Positions 30,391 to 39,582 of a stretch of DNA of 61,771 nt are shown piece by piece. Under the pieces are notes generated by a model. That model did not search any database. It saw nothing but the letters and a program-made list of their open reading frames with translations, and was not told the origin of the DNA. The position numbers and the translations under genes were made by a program. The DNA comes from Thermomicrobiales bacterium (lineage in GTDB: Bacteria; Chloroflexota; Chloroflexia; Thermomicrobiales; UBA6265). How positions within the stretch are numbered: the first letter of the stretch is position 1; each line of letters opens with the position of its first letter. The stretch covers positions 1 to 61,771 of the forward strand of contig JAWKPF010000027.1 in the NCBI GenBank assembly GCA_041390825.1, read 5' to 3'.

Positions 30391-31504
30391 ATGTCCGATG
30401 TGAAGATACGCGATCTCAGCGAGCTGAGCGCACGTCTGGAAAATCTCGGGGTGTTACTTTGACCTCGCGAGTGATCGCATAGAAGTCGAACAACTCGAAA
30501 CCGCCTCTGCCGATCCGAATTTCTGGGACGACATGGCGACCGCCCAATCCGCGATGCGGCGACTCGGAGAGCTGAAGAGCCGGCTCGACCGGTTTGCCGA
30601 TCTCGAACAGCGCATCTCCGACCTGGCCGAGCTGGCGGAGCTGGGCGACGACGATCCGTCGTTCTATGCCACCCTCGCAGCCGACGCCGATCTCGCCGCC
30701 GCAGACCTCGACGCCATCGAGCTCGAGCTGACACTCAGCGGACCGTACGACGGCAAGAACGCCATTCTGGTGGTGCACTCCGGAGAGGGCGGCGTCGACG
30801 CGCAGGACTGGGCAGAGATGCTCTCGCGCATGTATCTCAAATGGGCCGATCTGCGCGGCTTCAAGAGCGAACTGCTCGACAGCACCGAGGGCGACGAGGC
30901 CGGAATCAAGAACGCCACCGTCGAAATTCGTGGCGCGAATGCCTACGGTTATGTGAAGGGAGAGGCTGGTTCACACCGGCTTGTGCGGCTGTCTCCGTTC
31001 GACTCGGCGCATAGACGGCACACCGCCTTCGCCCTTGTGGAAGTGCTCCCTGAAATCGACTCGAACGCCGAGATCGATCTCAAGGACGACGACATTCGCA
31101 TGGACGCCTACCGCGCCTCGGGCGCCGGCGGACAGCATGTCAACAAGACCAGCTCGGCCATTCGCCTCACGCACATCCCGACCGGGATCGTGGTTACCTG
31201 CCAAAACGAGCGGAGCCAGACGCAGAATCGCGAAACCGCGATGAAGATCTTGCGCGCTCGGTTGCTCGAACGGCAGATGCAAGCCGAAGCAGCCGAGCGA
31301 AGCAAGCTCAAGGGCGAACACACCGCAGCGGGGTTCGGCAACCGCATTCGTTCGTACGTGCTCCACCCCTATACCCTTGTCACCGATCACCGCACGGAGA
31401 CCAGCGTGGGAGACATCCAGGCCGTGCTCAATGGCGAACTCGATCCCTTTATCGATGCATACCTGAAGCAATCGATTGGGCAGGAGACGGCTGCCGGTGC
31501 ATAG
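30391..31504 (+). CDS. prfB: Peptide chain release factor 2 with programmed +1 frameshift
   Basis: RF2 ends translation at UGA and UAA. The first frame runs from ATG at 30391 (MSDVKIRDLSELSARL...) to an in-frame TGA at 30460-30462. The slip site is CTT TGA C, preceded by the Shine-Dalgarno-like CGGGGTG. Moving +1 at CTT reads DLASDRIEVEQLE and continues to the stop at 31504. This is the classical RF2 autoregulation: low RF2 favours the shift and full-length product. The long second frame carries the UGA/UAA-recognition SPF (RLSPFDSAHR) and the catalytic GGQ (SGAGGQHVNKT). GAGGA precedes the start. The peptidase gene downstream starts inside the last codons. Confidence 0.97.
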
Positions 31505-32594
31505 CCTCTGGCGTGTCTTCGCCGTCGCGTTGCTACTCGCACTGCTTATGCCCGGCGCTCACGGCGTTCGGGCAACCGCGCAACCGCCAACGATTCAGGC
31601 GGACCAAAGCGCAGAACTCGACTTCCCGGCGTCAGCCACGTTTCACCTATCGGCCACCGCTCCGGTTCCGGTCGATTCCGCGGAACTTCGCTACATCACG
31701 TCTGGGCACGAGTTTTCGAACGCGGCAGTCGTCGAGTTCGATGCGACGACCGAAGTTCAGGTCGAACACACCGTCGATGCGCAGATCGACTATATCGAGC
31801 CCGGTGTCGATATCACCTACTACTGGATCCTCTCAAACGCCGACGGAACCGTCGCGCAAACAGAGGAATCGACCGTTACGTGGATCGACGATTCGTTCGA
31901 CTGGCGGCGGCTCGACAGCGACGATGTGAGCATCTACGTCTACGAGGATGACGACGAGTTCAACCAGTACATCCTGCAAGTTGCGCAGGAATCGGCCGAC
32001 GCATACAAACAGCAGTACGACATCGCCGAGATCGATCCAATGCGCATTTGGGTCTACGCAAACGGAAGCGACTTCAGCACCACACTTCGGCAAAACAGCG
32101 AAAGCTGGATCGGTGGCTTCTCGCTACCCCAGGCTGGGGTCATAGCGGTCCCGATCGAATCGGGAGACGACTACTCCGTCGACCGTGTGATCAGCCACGA
32201 GGTGAGCCACCACGTGCTCTACCAGGCGACGAGGAACCCGTTTTCCTATCCTCCTACCTGGTTCGATGAGGGACTGGCCGTCGTGGGGCAGCTGGCCGGG
32301 AATGAGAACGATCTCCAGATCGTTCTGGGCGCTTTGGAGGAAGGCACGCTTCCCACCCTGATGACGCTCTCCTCGAGCTTCCCAACCGACGCCGCTGCCG
32401 CAAACCGCAGTTACGCCACCAGCCATATCGCCGTCGAATACCTCATGCAACAGTGGGGGGAAGCCGTGATCGGCGATATCGTTCGCGCCTTTCGCGGCGG
32501 CGTCACCGCAGACCAGGCGCTCCTTTCCACAATTGGCATCGATACCGTTCAACTCGATGCCCAGTTTCGCGCCTGGCTGGAAACACAGCTTTAG
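31497..32594 (+). CDS. Secreted HExxH metallopeptidase (peptidase MA-like)
   Basis: An exported protein of about 365 aa. The N-terminus has a signal peptide (basic start, then VFAVALLLALLMPGAHG). Residues about 35-125 resemble an Ig-like beta domain. The C-terminal half contains the zinc motif in ISHEVSHHVLYQ (HExxH) and, about 30 residues later, the downstream Glu in WFDEGLAV, the gluzincin arrangement of the peptidase MA family. GTG at 31497 has AGGAG 10 nt upstream and overlaps the prfB stop, implying coupling. The substrate is unknown; the acidic surface and export suggest an extracellular or cell-wall role. Confidence 0.82.
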   Translation: MHSLWRVFAVALLLALLMPGAHGVRATAQPPTIQADQSAELDFPASATFHLSATAPVPVDSAELRYITSGHEFSNAAVVEFDATTEVQVEHTVDAQIDYIEPGVDITYYWILSNADGTVAQTEESTVTWIDDSFDWRRLDSDDVSIYVYEDDDEFNQYILQVAQESADAYKQQYDIAEIDPMRIWVYANGSDFSTTLRQNSESWIGGFSLPQAGVIAVPIESGDDYSVDRVISHEVSHHVLYQATRNPFSYPPTWFDEGLAVVGQLAGNENDLQIVLGALEEGTLPTLMTLSSSFPTDAAAANRSYATSHIAVEYLMQQWGEAVIGDIVRAFRGGVTADQALLSTIGIDTVQLDAQFRAWLETQL

Positions 32595-32604
32595 CGATGT
32601 CGGG

Positions 32605-32613
32605 TGCTACACT
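32605..32613 (+). promoter_or_regulatory. Candidate extended -10 promoter of the FixX-like gene
   Basis: TGCTACACT (TGn followed by TACACT), 11 nt after the peptidase stop and about 26-35 nt before the ATG codons at 32639 and 32648. The TGn extension fits a promoter that does not need a -35. The same 9-mer pattern recurs before dnaX. Confidence 0.45.
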
Positions 32614-32647
32614 GGCCGGAACCGATTCGAGCAAACGCATGGTTGCC

Positions 32648-32974
32648 ATGACTGACACCGATCACTCTCTTCGCGCCTTTATCCTCGACCCAGCTGCGAT
32701 CGAGCGGAAGCTGGCGTTGATCAACTACAACGTCGATCGCGACCGAGCGCACATCCGCATCATCGATCACGACACCTGCCTCCGTTGCGTGCGACAGCAG
32801 TGCATCAACTGTTGTCCCGCCAACTGCTACGCCCCGCAGGAGGATGGCAAGGTCGTCTTCTCGTACGAAGGGTGCGTGGAGTGCGGTACCTGCCGCATCG
32901 TCTGCAACGAGTTCCACAACATCGAGTGGACCTACCCCCGCGGTGGTTTTGGGGTTCAGTACCGATTCGGATGA
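32648..32974 (+). CDS. FixX-like 4Fe-4S ferredoxin
   Basis: A bacterial-type ferredoxin of 108 aa from the FixX/EtfX family, which passes electrons with FixABC or ETF:quinone oxidoreductase. Cluster Cys are in CLRCVRQQCINCCP and CVECGTCRIVC; the C-terminus has the family signature YPRGGFGVQYRFG. ATG at 32648 (or 32639) is preferred over longer starts inside the peptidase gene. No fixA, fixB or fixC lies in the window, so its redox partner is elsewhere. The next gene also encodes a ferredoxin. Confidence 0.88.
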   Translation: MTDTDHSLRAFILDPAAIERKLALINYNVDRDRAHIRIIDHDTCLRCVRQQCINCCPANCYAPQEDGKVVFSYEGCVECGTCRIVCNEFHNIEWTYPRGGFGVQYRFG

Positions 32975-33014
32975 TTCGGCTCGAGCGACAGCACGCACGG
33001 GGGTTCGCGCGGCG

Positions 33015-33545
33015 ATGTATTGGACACAGAAGCATGTGCTCGTTTGCACGGCCTCTCACTGCGCGCAGAAGGGTTCCAACGATCTGATCGGGCGGCTCCG
33101 CCTGGAGGTCGTGCGCAAGAAGCTCGACGCCGAGATCCTGGTCAACAATTGCGGCACGATCGACCTCTGCGACATCGGTCCGAATGTTGTCATCTATCCG
33201 GACAACGTGATTCTGAGCGGTGTGACGGTCAAGGACGTACCGAGGCTCGTCGCTTACTTGCAGGGGAACGGCGATCCGCCGGGTGAGATCACCAGTTTCG
33301 ATTCACCAGCCGAGTCAGCCAGACGCGCGTTCTACCGTGCCGCCACGGGGTGCGGAGAGTTCTGCCCGGTGGAGCAATTCGGGTCGACCGCGGCCGAGCA
33401 TGGATTCGACGCGCGATGGATCGACGAGCAAGCTCGTAGGGGGTTCGTAGCCCGCAAACCCGATCCCGCGACGGGTGAACCGGCCATCGTCATCACGAAA
33501 AAGGCCAGCGACCGTTACCGCTTGTCGGGGGATGGGGCGGAATGA
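33015..33545 (+). CDS. Thioredoxin-like 2Fe-2S ferredoxin domain protein
   Basis: A 176-aa protein. Residues 1-95 match the thioredoxin-fold [2Fe-2S] ferredoxin type, with cysteines in CTASHC, NNCGTIDLC and the conserved YPDNVILSGVTVKDVP that usually follows. The remaining 80 residues (with CGEFC and a basic tail) have no domain that I recognise. The ATG at 33015 was chosen because the cluster strand starts right after it. The gene starts 40 bp after the FixX-like gene and overlaps the PAP2 gene by 4 bp (ATGA), so the three are likely one operon. Confidence 0.85.
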   Translation: MYWTQKHVLVCTASHCAQKGSNDLIGRLRLEVVRKKLDAEILVNNCGTIDLCDIGPNVVIYPDNVILSGVTVKDVPRLVAYLQGNGDPPGEITSFDSPAESARRAFYRAATGCGEFCPVEQFGSTAAEHGFDARWIDEQARRGFVARKPDPATGEPAIVITKKASDRYRLSGDGAE

Positions 33546-34588
33546 GCGAACCAATCTCGCCCGAACCGCCGGAAAGTCCCCAGGAAAGCAAGCCGAGCTT
33601 GCGTGCTGCCTTGAGCGCGCGCGATCCCAATGCCATCAAAGCTGCCATCCGGCCATCGCACATTCTGCGTCTGGTGCTGGCCGTGGTGCTCATGATCGTT
33701 TCTTACTACACCAACCGCGGTTTTCTCGGATGGGGCTTGCTGTTTATCCTCGGCGTCCTCGTGGTGCCGGTCGGACGAACCCGCGCCTTTCTGATCGGGT
33801 TCATCCCGTACGCCGGTGTTTGGTTCCTCTTTACCGTCGGGCGTTCGTTGGCCGACGAAACCATCTTCGCGCGCACGGTCAATCTCTACGTTCCCGATTT
33901 CGAACGGCAGCTATTCAACGATCGCCTTCCGACCGTCCGTCTGCAGGACCGCTTCTTCACTCCTGGCGATCCGGGCCCACTCGACTACTTCATGACCGGA
34001 GTGCACTGGTCGTACTTCATCATTCCGCATGTCTTTGCCGTGATCATTTGGTACAAACGGCCAGAGCTCTTCCTGCGGTTCTTTAGCGCGATGACCCTGA
34101 TGCTGGGAATCGGTCTCGCGATCTACTTCCTGATCCCAACCAACCCCCCGTGGCTTGCTCCGGAACCGATCAACTCTCCATCGGCGGCGGTGGTCTATCG
34201 CGTGATGGAGTCCGTCGGCAAAGCGATCGGAGGTGGGATCTACGAAGCCAGCTACGCGGTCATTGGCGAATCCAATCCGCGTGCCGCCATGCCATCCATC
34301 CACCTGGCATTCACGGCATTGCTCATCTTCCCGGCCTTCGCGTTCGGAAAAAAGTGGGGCTATCTGTTCGTAATCTACACGGCGCTCATGGGATTTGCCC
34401 TGGTGTACATGGGCGAGCACTACGTCACTGATTTGGCCGTCGGATTCATGTGCGCCGCGTATGGCTGGTACGGCGCCGGAGCATGGTGGGACATCGCCGC
34501 GCCAAACGTTTTCGGGAGCCGCAACCCGATGGCGGGACTCACGCAGGCCGCCGCAACACGTCAGGCGGAGGCAGCCTCGGGCCCCTGA
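33542..34588 (+). CDS. PAP2 superfamily membrane protein
   Basis: A 348-aa integral membrane protein with about six hydrophobic segments after a soluble 40-residue N-terminus. Late motifs PSIHLAF and GEHYVTD match the phosphatase/transferase motifs 2 and 3 of the PAP2 superfamily (inositolphosphotransferase/PAP2_3 branch), with the catalytic His in each. It may move or remove phosphate groups on lipids or polyprenyl carriers; the substrate is unknown. Its start overlaps the preceding ferredoxin gene, and its end overlaps the convergent hypothetical gene by 28 bp. Confidence 0.87.
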   Translation: MSEPISPEPPESPQESKPSLRAALSARDPNAIKAAIRPSHILRLVLAVVLMIVSYYTNRGFLGWGLLFILGVLVVPVGRTRAFLIGFIPYAGVWFLFTVGRSLADETIFARTVNLYVPDFERQLFNDRLPTVRLQDRFFTPGDPGPLDYFMTGVHWSYFIIPHVFAVIIWYKRPELFLRFFSAMTLMLGIGLAIYFLIPTNPPWLAPEPINSPSAAVVYRVMESVGKAIGGGIYEASYAVIGESNPRAAMPSIHLAFTALLIFPAFAFGKKWGYLFVIYTALMGFALVYMGEHYVTDLAVGFMCAAYGWYGAGAWWDIAAPNVFGSRNPMAGLTQAAATRQAEAASGP

Positions 34589-35154
34589 GCCGAACGATTT
34601 GCCGCCGCCGCGGCGATCAGCACATCGAGGAATCGTTCGAACGCAGGCGCGCCGGGAATATCGCGCCGCACTCGCATCGGTCTCGTCATCTTGAGCTGGC
34701 CGCTTGCTGGATCGTATCCAACGCGGAACCAGATGCCAGCAAGATCGGGATCGTCCTTGAGGGGCAAGAGCACCGGCTCGATCTGGTCGGTGACTCCCGG
34801 CAGCTCTTGCTGAAAGCGGGCTTCGTCAGGTCCGCCCGGTTCTTTCGAACGCGTCAGCGTCCATTCCCAGGGTTCGCCACCGGCGCTTTCCACGATGGTC
34901 GTCACAAAGATGCGGCTCATGCCACCCGGCATGGTGGCAACCTTCCCCTCCGCAAGTTGCCCCTGATAGCGTCCAGAGACCTTGCCGTCCTCTACTTCCA
35001 TCTCTCCGTCGACAACCTTGGCCAGCGGCGTCAACGCCGCTTCCATGTCGCTCTTCGAGCGTCGGTTGAAGTAGGCAGCGAGATAGGCTGTTCCCGCCAG
35101 CGCGAGAATGACCACCACGCACATGGCAATCGAAAAGGAGAGATACGGGTTCAT
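34561..35154 (-). CDS. Single-pass membrane protein of unknown function
   Basis: A 197-aa protein with one N-terminal hydrophobic segment (about 6-28) and a soluble C-terminal part that I cannot assign. The soluble part has a beta-rich mid-section and ends in an Ala-rich tail. ATG at 35154 (MNPYLSFSIAM) puts the membrane anchor at the N-terminus; the longer in-frame start lacks a ribosome-binding site. The 3' end overlaps the PAP2 gene by 28 bp in convergent orientation. Confidence 0.7.
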   Translation of the reverse strand: MNPYLSFSIAMCVVVILALAGTAYLAAYFNRRSKSDMEAALTPLAKVVDGEMEVEDGKVSGRYQGQLAEGKVATMPGGMSRIFVTTIVESAGGEPWEWTLTRSKEPGGPDEARFQQELPGVTDQIEPVLLPLKDDPDLAGIWFRVGYDPASGQLKMTRPMRVRRDIPGAPAFERFLDVLIAAAAANRSAQGPEAASA

Positions 35155-35337
35155 CGATGAGGCGTTCCTCGGGCGGGCAAACGTGCGGTTCGGACTTCGC
35201 GCCATTCGGCATCGCGCGAACGGCACGCGCCAGTTTCCCACGCAATCGGTTGCGGCATAATTCGGTCATGCGCGCACCGGTGTATCCGGAAGTGTCGGCG
35301 CGCTTGTCAGCACCTGCAGGAAGGGTACCCTCTGCGA

Positions 35338-36813
35338 ATGACCGTCGAGCCAACGATATTCGAGCTTAGCCGCGCTAATCGCCGCGGGGTCACCTTTCCC
35401 GCATCCACAGTTCCGAACTCGCCAGTCCCTGCCGAGCTTGCCCGCGAGCGGCTCGACTGGCCAGAAGTCAGCGAAATCGATGTGGTGCGCCACTTCACGC
35501 GCATGAGCCAGAAGAACCACGCGATCGACATCGCCATCTACCCGCTCGGCTCTTGCACGATGAAATACAACTCTCGCATCAACGAGAGCGTGGCCCGTCT
35601 TCCGGGTTTCGCGCAGTTGCACCCGCTGCAAACCGAAGACACCACCCAGGGAGCCATGCAGCTCATGTTCGAGCTGCAGGAGATGCTCGCGGAAATCTCC
35701 GGGTTCGCAAACGTCACGCTGCAACCTGCGGCCGGCGCCCATGGCGAGCTCACCGGTTGTCTCATCATCCGCGCGTTCCACGAGGACCAGGGTGACCCCG
35801 AGCGCACCGAAATGCTGGTGCCGGATTCTGCGCACGGCACAAACCCGGCGACGGCCGTGCTCGCCGGATTCGATGTGGTCACCATCCCCTCGGATGACCG
35901 GGGCAATGTCGACGTCGAGGCGCTCAAGGCGAAGATCGGTCCAAAGACCGCCGGCCTGATGATCACCAACCCAAACACGCTCGGCCTTTGGGACGAGCAC
36001 ATTCAGCAAGTCATCGATCTGGTGCACGAAGCGGGCGGATTGGTCTACAACGACGGCGCCAATTTCAACGCCATTCTCGGGTACGCCCGTCCAGGCGATC
36101 TCGGGATCGACGTCATGCACTTCAACCTGCACAAGACATTCTCGACCCCACACGGCGGTGGTGGGCCTGGTTCCGGACCGGTGGGCGTGGCAGAGAAGCT
36201 CGTCGACTACCTGCCTGGCCCAATGGTGCGTGCGGACGAGACCGATGGGGAGACCACGTACCGCTGGTACACACCGGAAAAATCCATCGGTCGCCTGCAC
36301 TCATTCCATGGCAACTTCGGCATGTTCGTGCGCGCGCTGACCTACATCCGCATGCATGGTGAAGAGGGGCTGCGGCAGATCAGTTCGGACGCCGTGCTCA
36401 ACGCCAACTACCTGAAAGCACGGCTCGAGGGCGCCTACGATGTGGCGATCGACCGAACCTGCATGCATGAGGTGGTTCTCTCCGCTCGCCGGCAGAAAGC
36501 CCAGGGAGTGAAAGCGCTCGACATCGCCAAGCGACTGCTCGATTTCGGCGTTCATCCGCCGACCACCTATTTCCCCCTGATCGTGCCGGAAGCGCTCATG
36601 ATCGAGCCGACCGAAACCGAGTCGAAGGAATCGCTCGATCAGTTCATCGACATCATGCTGCAGATCGCGGCCGAAGCCGAGAACGAGCCAGAGACCGTTA
36701 CGTCGGCCCCGCACACAACCGAGTACAAGCGGCTCGACGAAGCCGGCGCCAACCGCAAGCTCAACATCAAGTGGGTCAGCGACACCGAACGCGAGGCCGT
36801 CGCGGCCGACTGA
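35338..36813 (+). CDS. gcvPB: Glycine dehydrogenase (decarboxylating) subunit 2
   Basis: The catalytic half of a split P-protein of the glycine cleavage system. It decarboxylates glycine with PLP. The 491-aa protein has the PLP-lysine motif HFNLHKTFSTPHGGGGPG near residue 265, DSAHGTNPA and PHPTTY-like C-terminal elements (GVHPPTTYFPLIVPE). The P1 half (gcvPA), gcvT and gcvH are not adjacent, so they are presumably elsewhere. GGAAGGG lies upstream. No glycine riboswitch was recognised in the 180-bp leader. It is followed by a strong bidirectional terminator. Confidence 0.96.
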   Translation: MTVEPTIFELSRANRRGVTFPASTVPNSPVPAELARERLDWPEVSEIDVVRHFTRMSQKNHAIDIAIYPLGSCTMKYNSRINESVARLPGFAQLHPLQTEDTTQGAMQLMFELQEMLAEISGFANVTLQPAAGAHGELTGCLIIRAFHEDQGDPERTEMLVPDSAHGTNPATAVLAGFDVVTIPSDDRGNVDVEALKAKIGPKTAGLMITNPNTLGLWDEHIQQVIDLVHEAGGLVYNDGANFNAILGYARPGDLGIDVMHFNLHKTFSTPHGGGGPGSGPVGVAEKLVDYLPGPMVRADETDGETTYRWYTPEKSIGRLHSFHGNFGMFVRALTYIRMHGEEGLRQISSDAVLNANYLKARLEGAYDVAIDRTCMHEVVLSARRQKAQGVKALDIAKRLLDFGVHPPTTYFPLIVPEALMIEPTETESKESLDQFIDIMLQIAAEAENEPETVTSAPHTTEYKRLDEAGANRKLNIKWVSDTEREAVAAD

Positions 36814-36833
36814 CTCAGCTCTGTCGACAACGC

Positions 36834-36869
36834 AAAACGCCGGCGAGACGAGTTTCTCGCCGGCGTTTT
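36834..36869. terminator. Bidirectional terminator between gcvPB and leuS
   Basis: A perfect 15-bp stem (AAAACGCCGGCGAGA, loop CGAGTT, TCTCGCCGGCGTTTT) between convergent stops. A-tract on one side and T-tract on the other let it work in both directions. Confidence 0.92.
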
Positions 36870-36880
36870 CGCGCGTTGGG

Positions 36881-39373
36881 CTATTTCGATTTCACCACGA
36901 AGTTCATCAGGCGTCCGGGCACGTAGATCTCGCGCATGACCTCGACTCCGTCCAGCGCCGCAGCGATCTTCTCGGTCCGACGAATGGCGTCCTTGGCGGA
37001 CTCCTCTGACGCATCCGCGGGAAGCGTTACCCGATCGCGCACCTTGCCGTTCACCTGGATGACAACCTCGACAAAGTCGTCTTTCGCCAACTGCTCATCG
37101 TAGTCGGGCCAGGACTGCGTGTGCACCGAGTAGTCGCCGCCCAGCTTCTCCCAGAGCTCTTCGGCGACGTAGGGTGTCGAGGGAGCCATCAGGAGCACCA
37201 GTGTGCTCAGGGCGTCCCGCCATTCGCGAGTGGCCATCAGATCGGGCGACTTCAGGTCAGCAAGGCCATTCGAGCACTCGATCAGCGCCGCAACCATGGT
37301 GTTGAACTGAAAATCGAGCAGGTCGGTCGTCACTCGTTGCACCGTCTTGTTCACAAGCCGTTCCAGCGTGCGGGCAACCTCTGGATCGGCGCCCTTGGTC
37401 GGCTCGAACTCGATCGTTTCCAGCACAAGACCGTGAACTCTGCGGATGAAGCGCTCCATGCCCGTGATGCCGCGCGTGTTCCACGGTCCGCCCTGATCCC
37501 ACGGGCCAAGGTACATGAGATGCAGGCGCAGCGAATCGGCTCCGTACTGCTGCACGAGCTCATCCGGGGAAACCTGCGTTCCCCGGCTCTTGCTCATCTT
37601 GGTCCCCTCTTCCGCCAGGATCATGCCCTGGTTGCGCAGGCGCTCGAACGGTTCACTGTGATGCACCATGCCAAGATCGCGCAGCACCTTCGTGAAGAAC
37701 CGGGCATAGAGCAAGTGCAGAATCGCATGCTCGATTCCGCCGCAGTACAGATCGACCGGCGTCCACGTGTTGGCGATCGCCGGATCGAATGGCTGACTGC
37801 CGTTCTTCGGATTCGTGTAGCGGTACCAGTACCACGAGGAATCGACGAACGTGTCGAAGGTGTCGGTCTCGCGGCGAGCGGGTTTCCCGCAGTTCGGGCA
37901 AGTCGTGTTCAGGAACGACTGGTGGCTCACCAGCGGGCTCTGTCCCGTCGGTGTGAACTCCGCGTCGAGCGGGAGCTCGACCGGGAGCTGGTCGATCGGC
38001 ACCGGCACCATGCCGCAGGCATCGCAATAGATGATGGGGATTGGGGTGCCCCAATAGCGCTGCCGGGAGACCAGCCAGTCGCGCAAGCGATAGTTGACCT
38101 CCGCCGTTCCCCTGCCCGTTTGCTCCAGCCATTCGATGACCTGCGGCAGGCTCTCCGGAACCGGGGCGCCATCGAACGAACCCGAGTTCACCATGATCCC
38201 GTTGCCGTGATAGGCCTCGGTCATCGTTTGCGGATCGAGCGGGTCGCCTTCTGGCTGAATCACAACCCGAATGGGCAAGTCGAAGGCTCGCGCGAACGCG
38301 AAGTCGCGTTCGTCATGAGCAGGAACTGCCATGATGGCGCCCGTGCCGTAACCCATCAGAACGTAGTCGGCAATCCAGATGGGAATCCGCTCGTCGGTAA
38401 TCGGGTTGATCGCATATGCCCCAGTAAAGACGCCGCTCTTTGCCTTGGTGGCGTCGGTGGACATACGCTCGATCTCGCTCTGGTTGCGGGCCGCGGTGGC
38501 ATAGGCCCGCACGGCCTCGCGCCGGTCTTCTGTCGTGATTTGTTCGACCAACGGATGCTCCGGCGCCAACACCATGAAGGTTGCGCCCCAGACCGTGTCC
38601 GGTCGTGTCGTGAAGACCTCCAGCGGCTCGCCGCCTTCGACCGCGAAGGTCAGGCGAGCCCCCTCCGAACGGCCGATCCAGTTGCGCTGCATCGTCTTGA
38701 CCCGCTCGGGCCAGTCGAGGTTGTCCAGTTCGGCCAGTAGCTCTTCGACATAGTGGGTAATGTTGAAATACCACTGTTCCAGATCGCGCTTGATGACTTC
38801 CGACCCACAGCGCTCGCAAATGTTTCCTTCGAGCACCTGCTCGTTCGCGAGCACGGTCTGATCCTTCGGGCACCACCAGACGGCGCCAGCCTTGCGATAG
38901 GCGAGCCCACGCTCCAGCATCTGCAGAAAGATCCACTGGTTCCAGTGGTAGTAGTCCGGATTGCAAGTAATGACTTCCCGCGTCCAATCGATCATCGCGC
39001 CCATCTGGCGGTATTGGGCGCGCATCGCGTCGATGTTGTCGTAGGTCCATTCCGCCGGGTGAATGTTGTGCCGGATGGCCGCATTCTCGGCCGGCAACCC
39101 AAAGGCATCGAACCCCATCGGGAACATGACGTTGTAGCCGCGCATCCGCTGAAACCGGGCGAACACGTCGGGCACCGCGAAGGCGTACCAGTGTCCGATG
39201 TGCAGGATCCCCGACGGGTAGGGATACATCGTCAGCGAAAACCACTTTGGCTTGTCCGAGTCGTCCGGTGTGACGTAAAGCTGGTCGGCCTCCCATCGTT
39301 CGCGCCACCGCGGTTCGATCTCACCCGCCTTGTACAGCACGGCGGATTCAGCTGGTTTGGTGATGGACGACAA
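36881..39373 (-). CDS. leuS: Leucyl-tRNA synthetase
   Basis: Class I synthetase charging tRNA-Leu, with an editing domain. The 830-aa protein has the HIGH motif (SGILHIGHWYAF), a CP1 editing domain with TRPDTVWGATF and AVPAHDERDF, zinc-binding CPNC/CDAC pairs, KMSKS in GTKMSKSRG and a C-terminal region ending VPGRLMNFVVK. The likely start is TTG at 39373 (MSSITKPAES), since GGAG lies 10 nt upstream and this matches the family N-terminus; an ATG at 39442 would add 23 residues of no family similarity. It is convergent with gcvPB. Confidence 0.96.
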   Translation of the reverse strand: MSSITKPAESAVLYKAGEIEPRWRERWEADQLYVTPDDSDKPKWFSLTMYPYPSGILHIGHWYAFAVPDVFARFQRMRGYNVMFPMGFDAFGLPAENAAIRHNIHPAEWTYDNIDAMRAQYRQMGAMIDWTREVITCNPDYYHWNQWIFLQMLERGLAYRKAGAVWWCPKDQTVLANEQVLEGNICERCGSEVIKRDLEQWYFNITHYVEELLAELDNLDWPERVKTMQRNWIGRSEGARLTFAVEGGEPLEVFTTRPDTVWGATFMVLAPEHPLVEQITTEDRREAVRAYATAARNQSEIERMSTDATKAKSGVFTGAYAINPITDERIPIWIADYVLMGYGTGAIMAVPAHDERDFAFARAFDLPIRVVIQPEGDPLDPQTMTEAYHGNGIMVNSGSFDGAPVPESLPQVIEWLEQTGRGTAEVNYRLRDWLVSRQRYWGTPIPIIYCDACGMVPVPIDQLPVELPLDAEFTPTGQSPLVSHQSFLNTTCPNCGKPARRETDTFDTFVDSSWYWYRYTNPKNGSQPFDPAIANTWTPVDLYCGGIEHAILHLLYARFFTKVLRDLGMVHHSEPFERLRNQGMILAEEGTKMSKSRGTQVSPDELVQQYGADSLRLHLMYLGPWDQGGPWNTRGITGMERFIRRVHGLVLETIEFEPTKGADPEVARTLERLVNKTVQRVTTDLLDFQFNTMVAALIECSNGLADLKSPDLMATREWRDALSTLVLLMAPSTPYVAEELWEKLGGDYSVHTQSWPDYDEQLAKDDFVEVVIQVNGKVRDRVTLPADASEESAKDAIRRTEKIAAALDGVEVMREIYVPGRLMNFVVKSK

Positions 39374-39582
39374 GGGTTTCGACTCCAACTCGAAGGGAAA
39401 ACACGCACGACGCTTCGTGTCGCCCACGATTGTCGCGTGCATGCGCCACAAACTCAAGAAACGGGGCGAGAATGCGCTGGTTGCGCATCCCGTTCGGTTG
39501 CTGGGAATGGTATCGTGAGCCGCAAGGAGAAGCGCGCGGGCGCTGACCAACGACGCCCAGCTATCGCAGGAGCCCACGCCAC

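Noticed and set aside
35155..35337. Possible glycine riboswitch upstream of gcvPB
   Set aside because: No aptamer-like conserved blocks were found in the 183-bp leader.
37121..38740. Plus-strand open frame of 539 codons
   Set aside because: Antisense to leuS, Arg/His-rich shadow translation.
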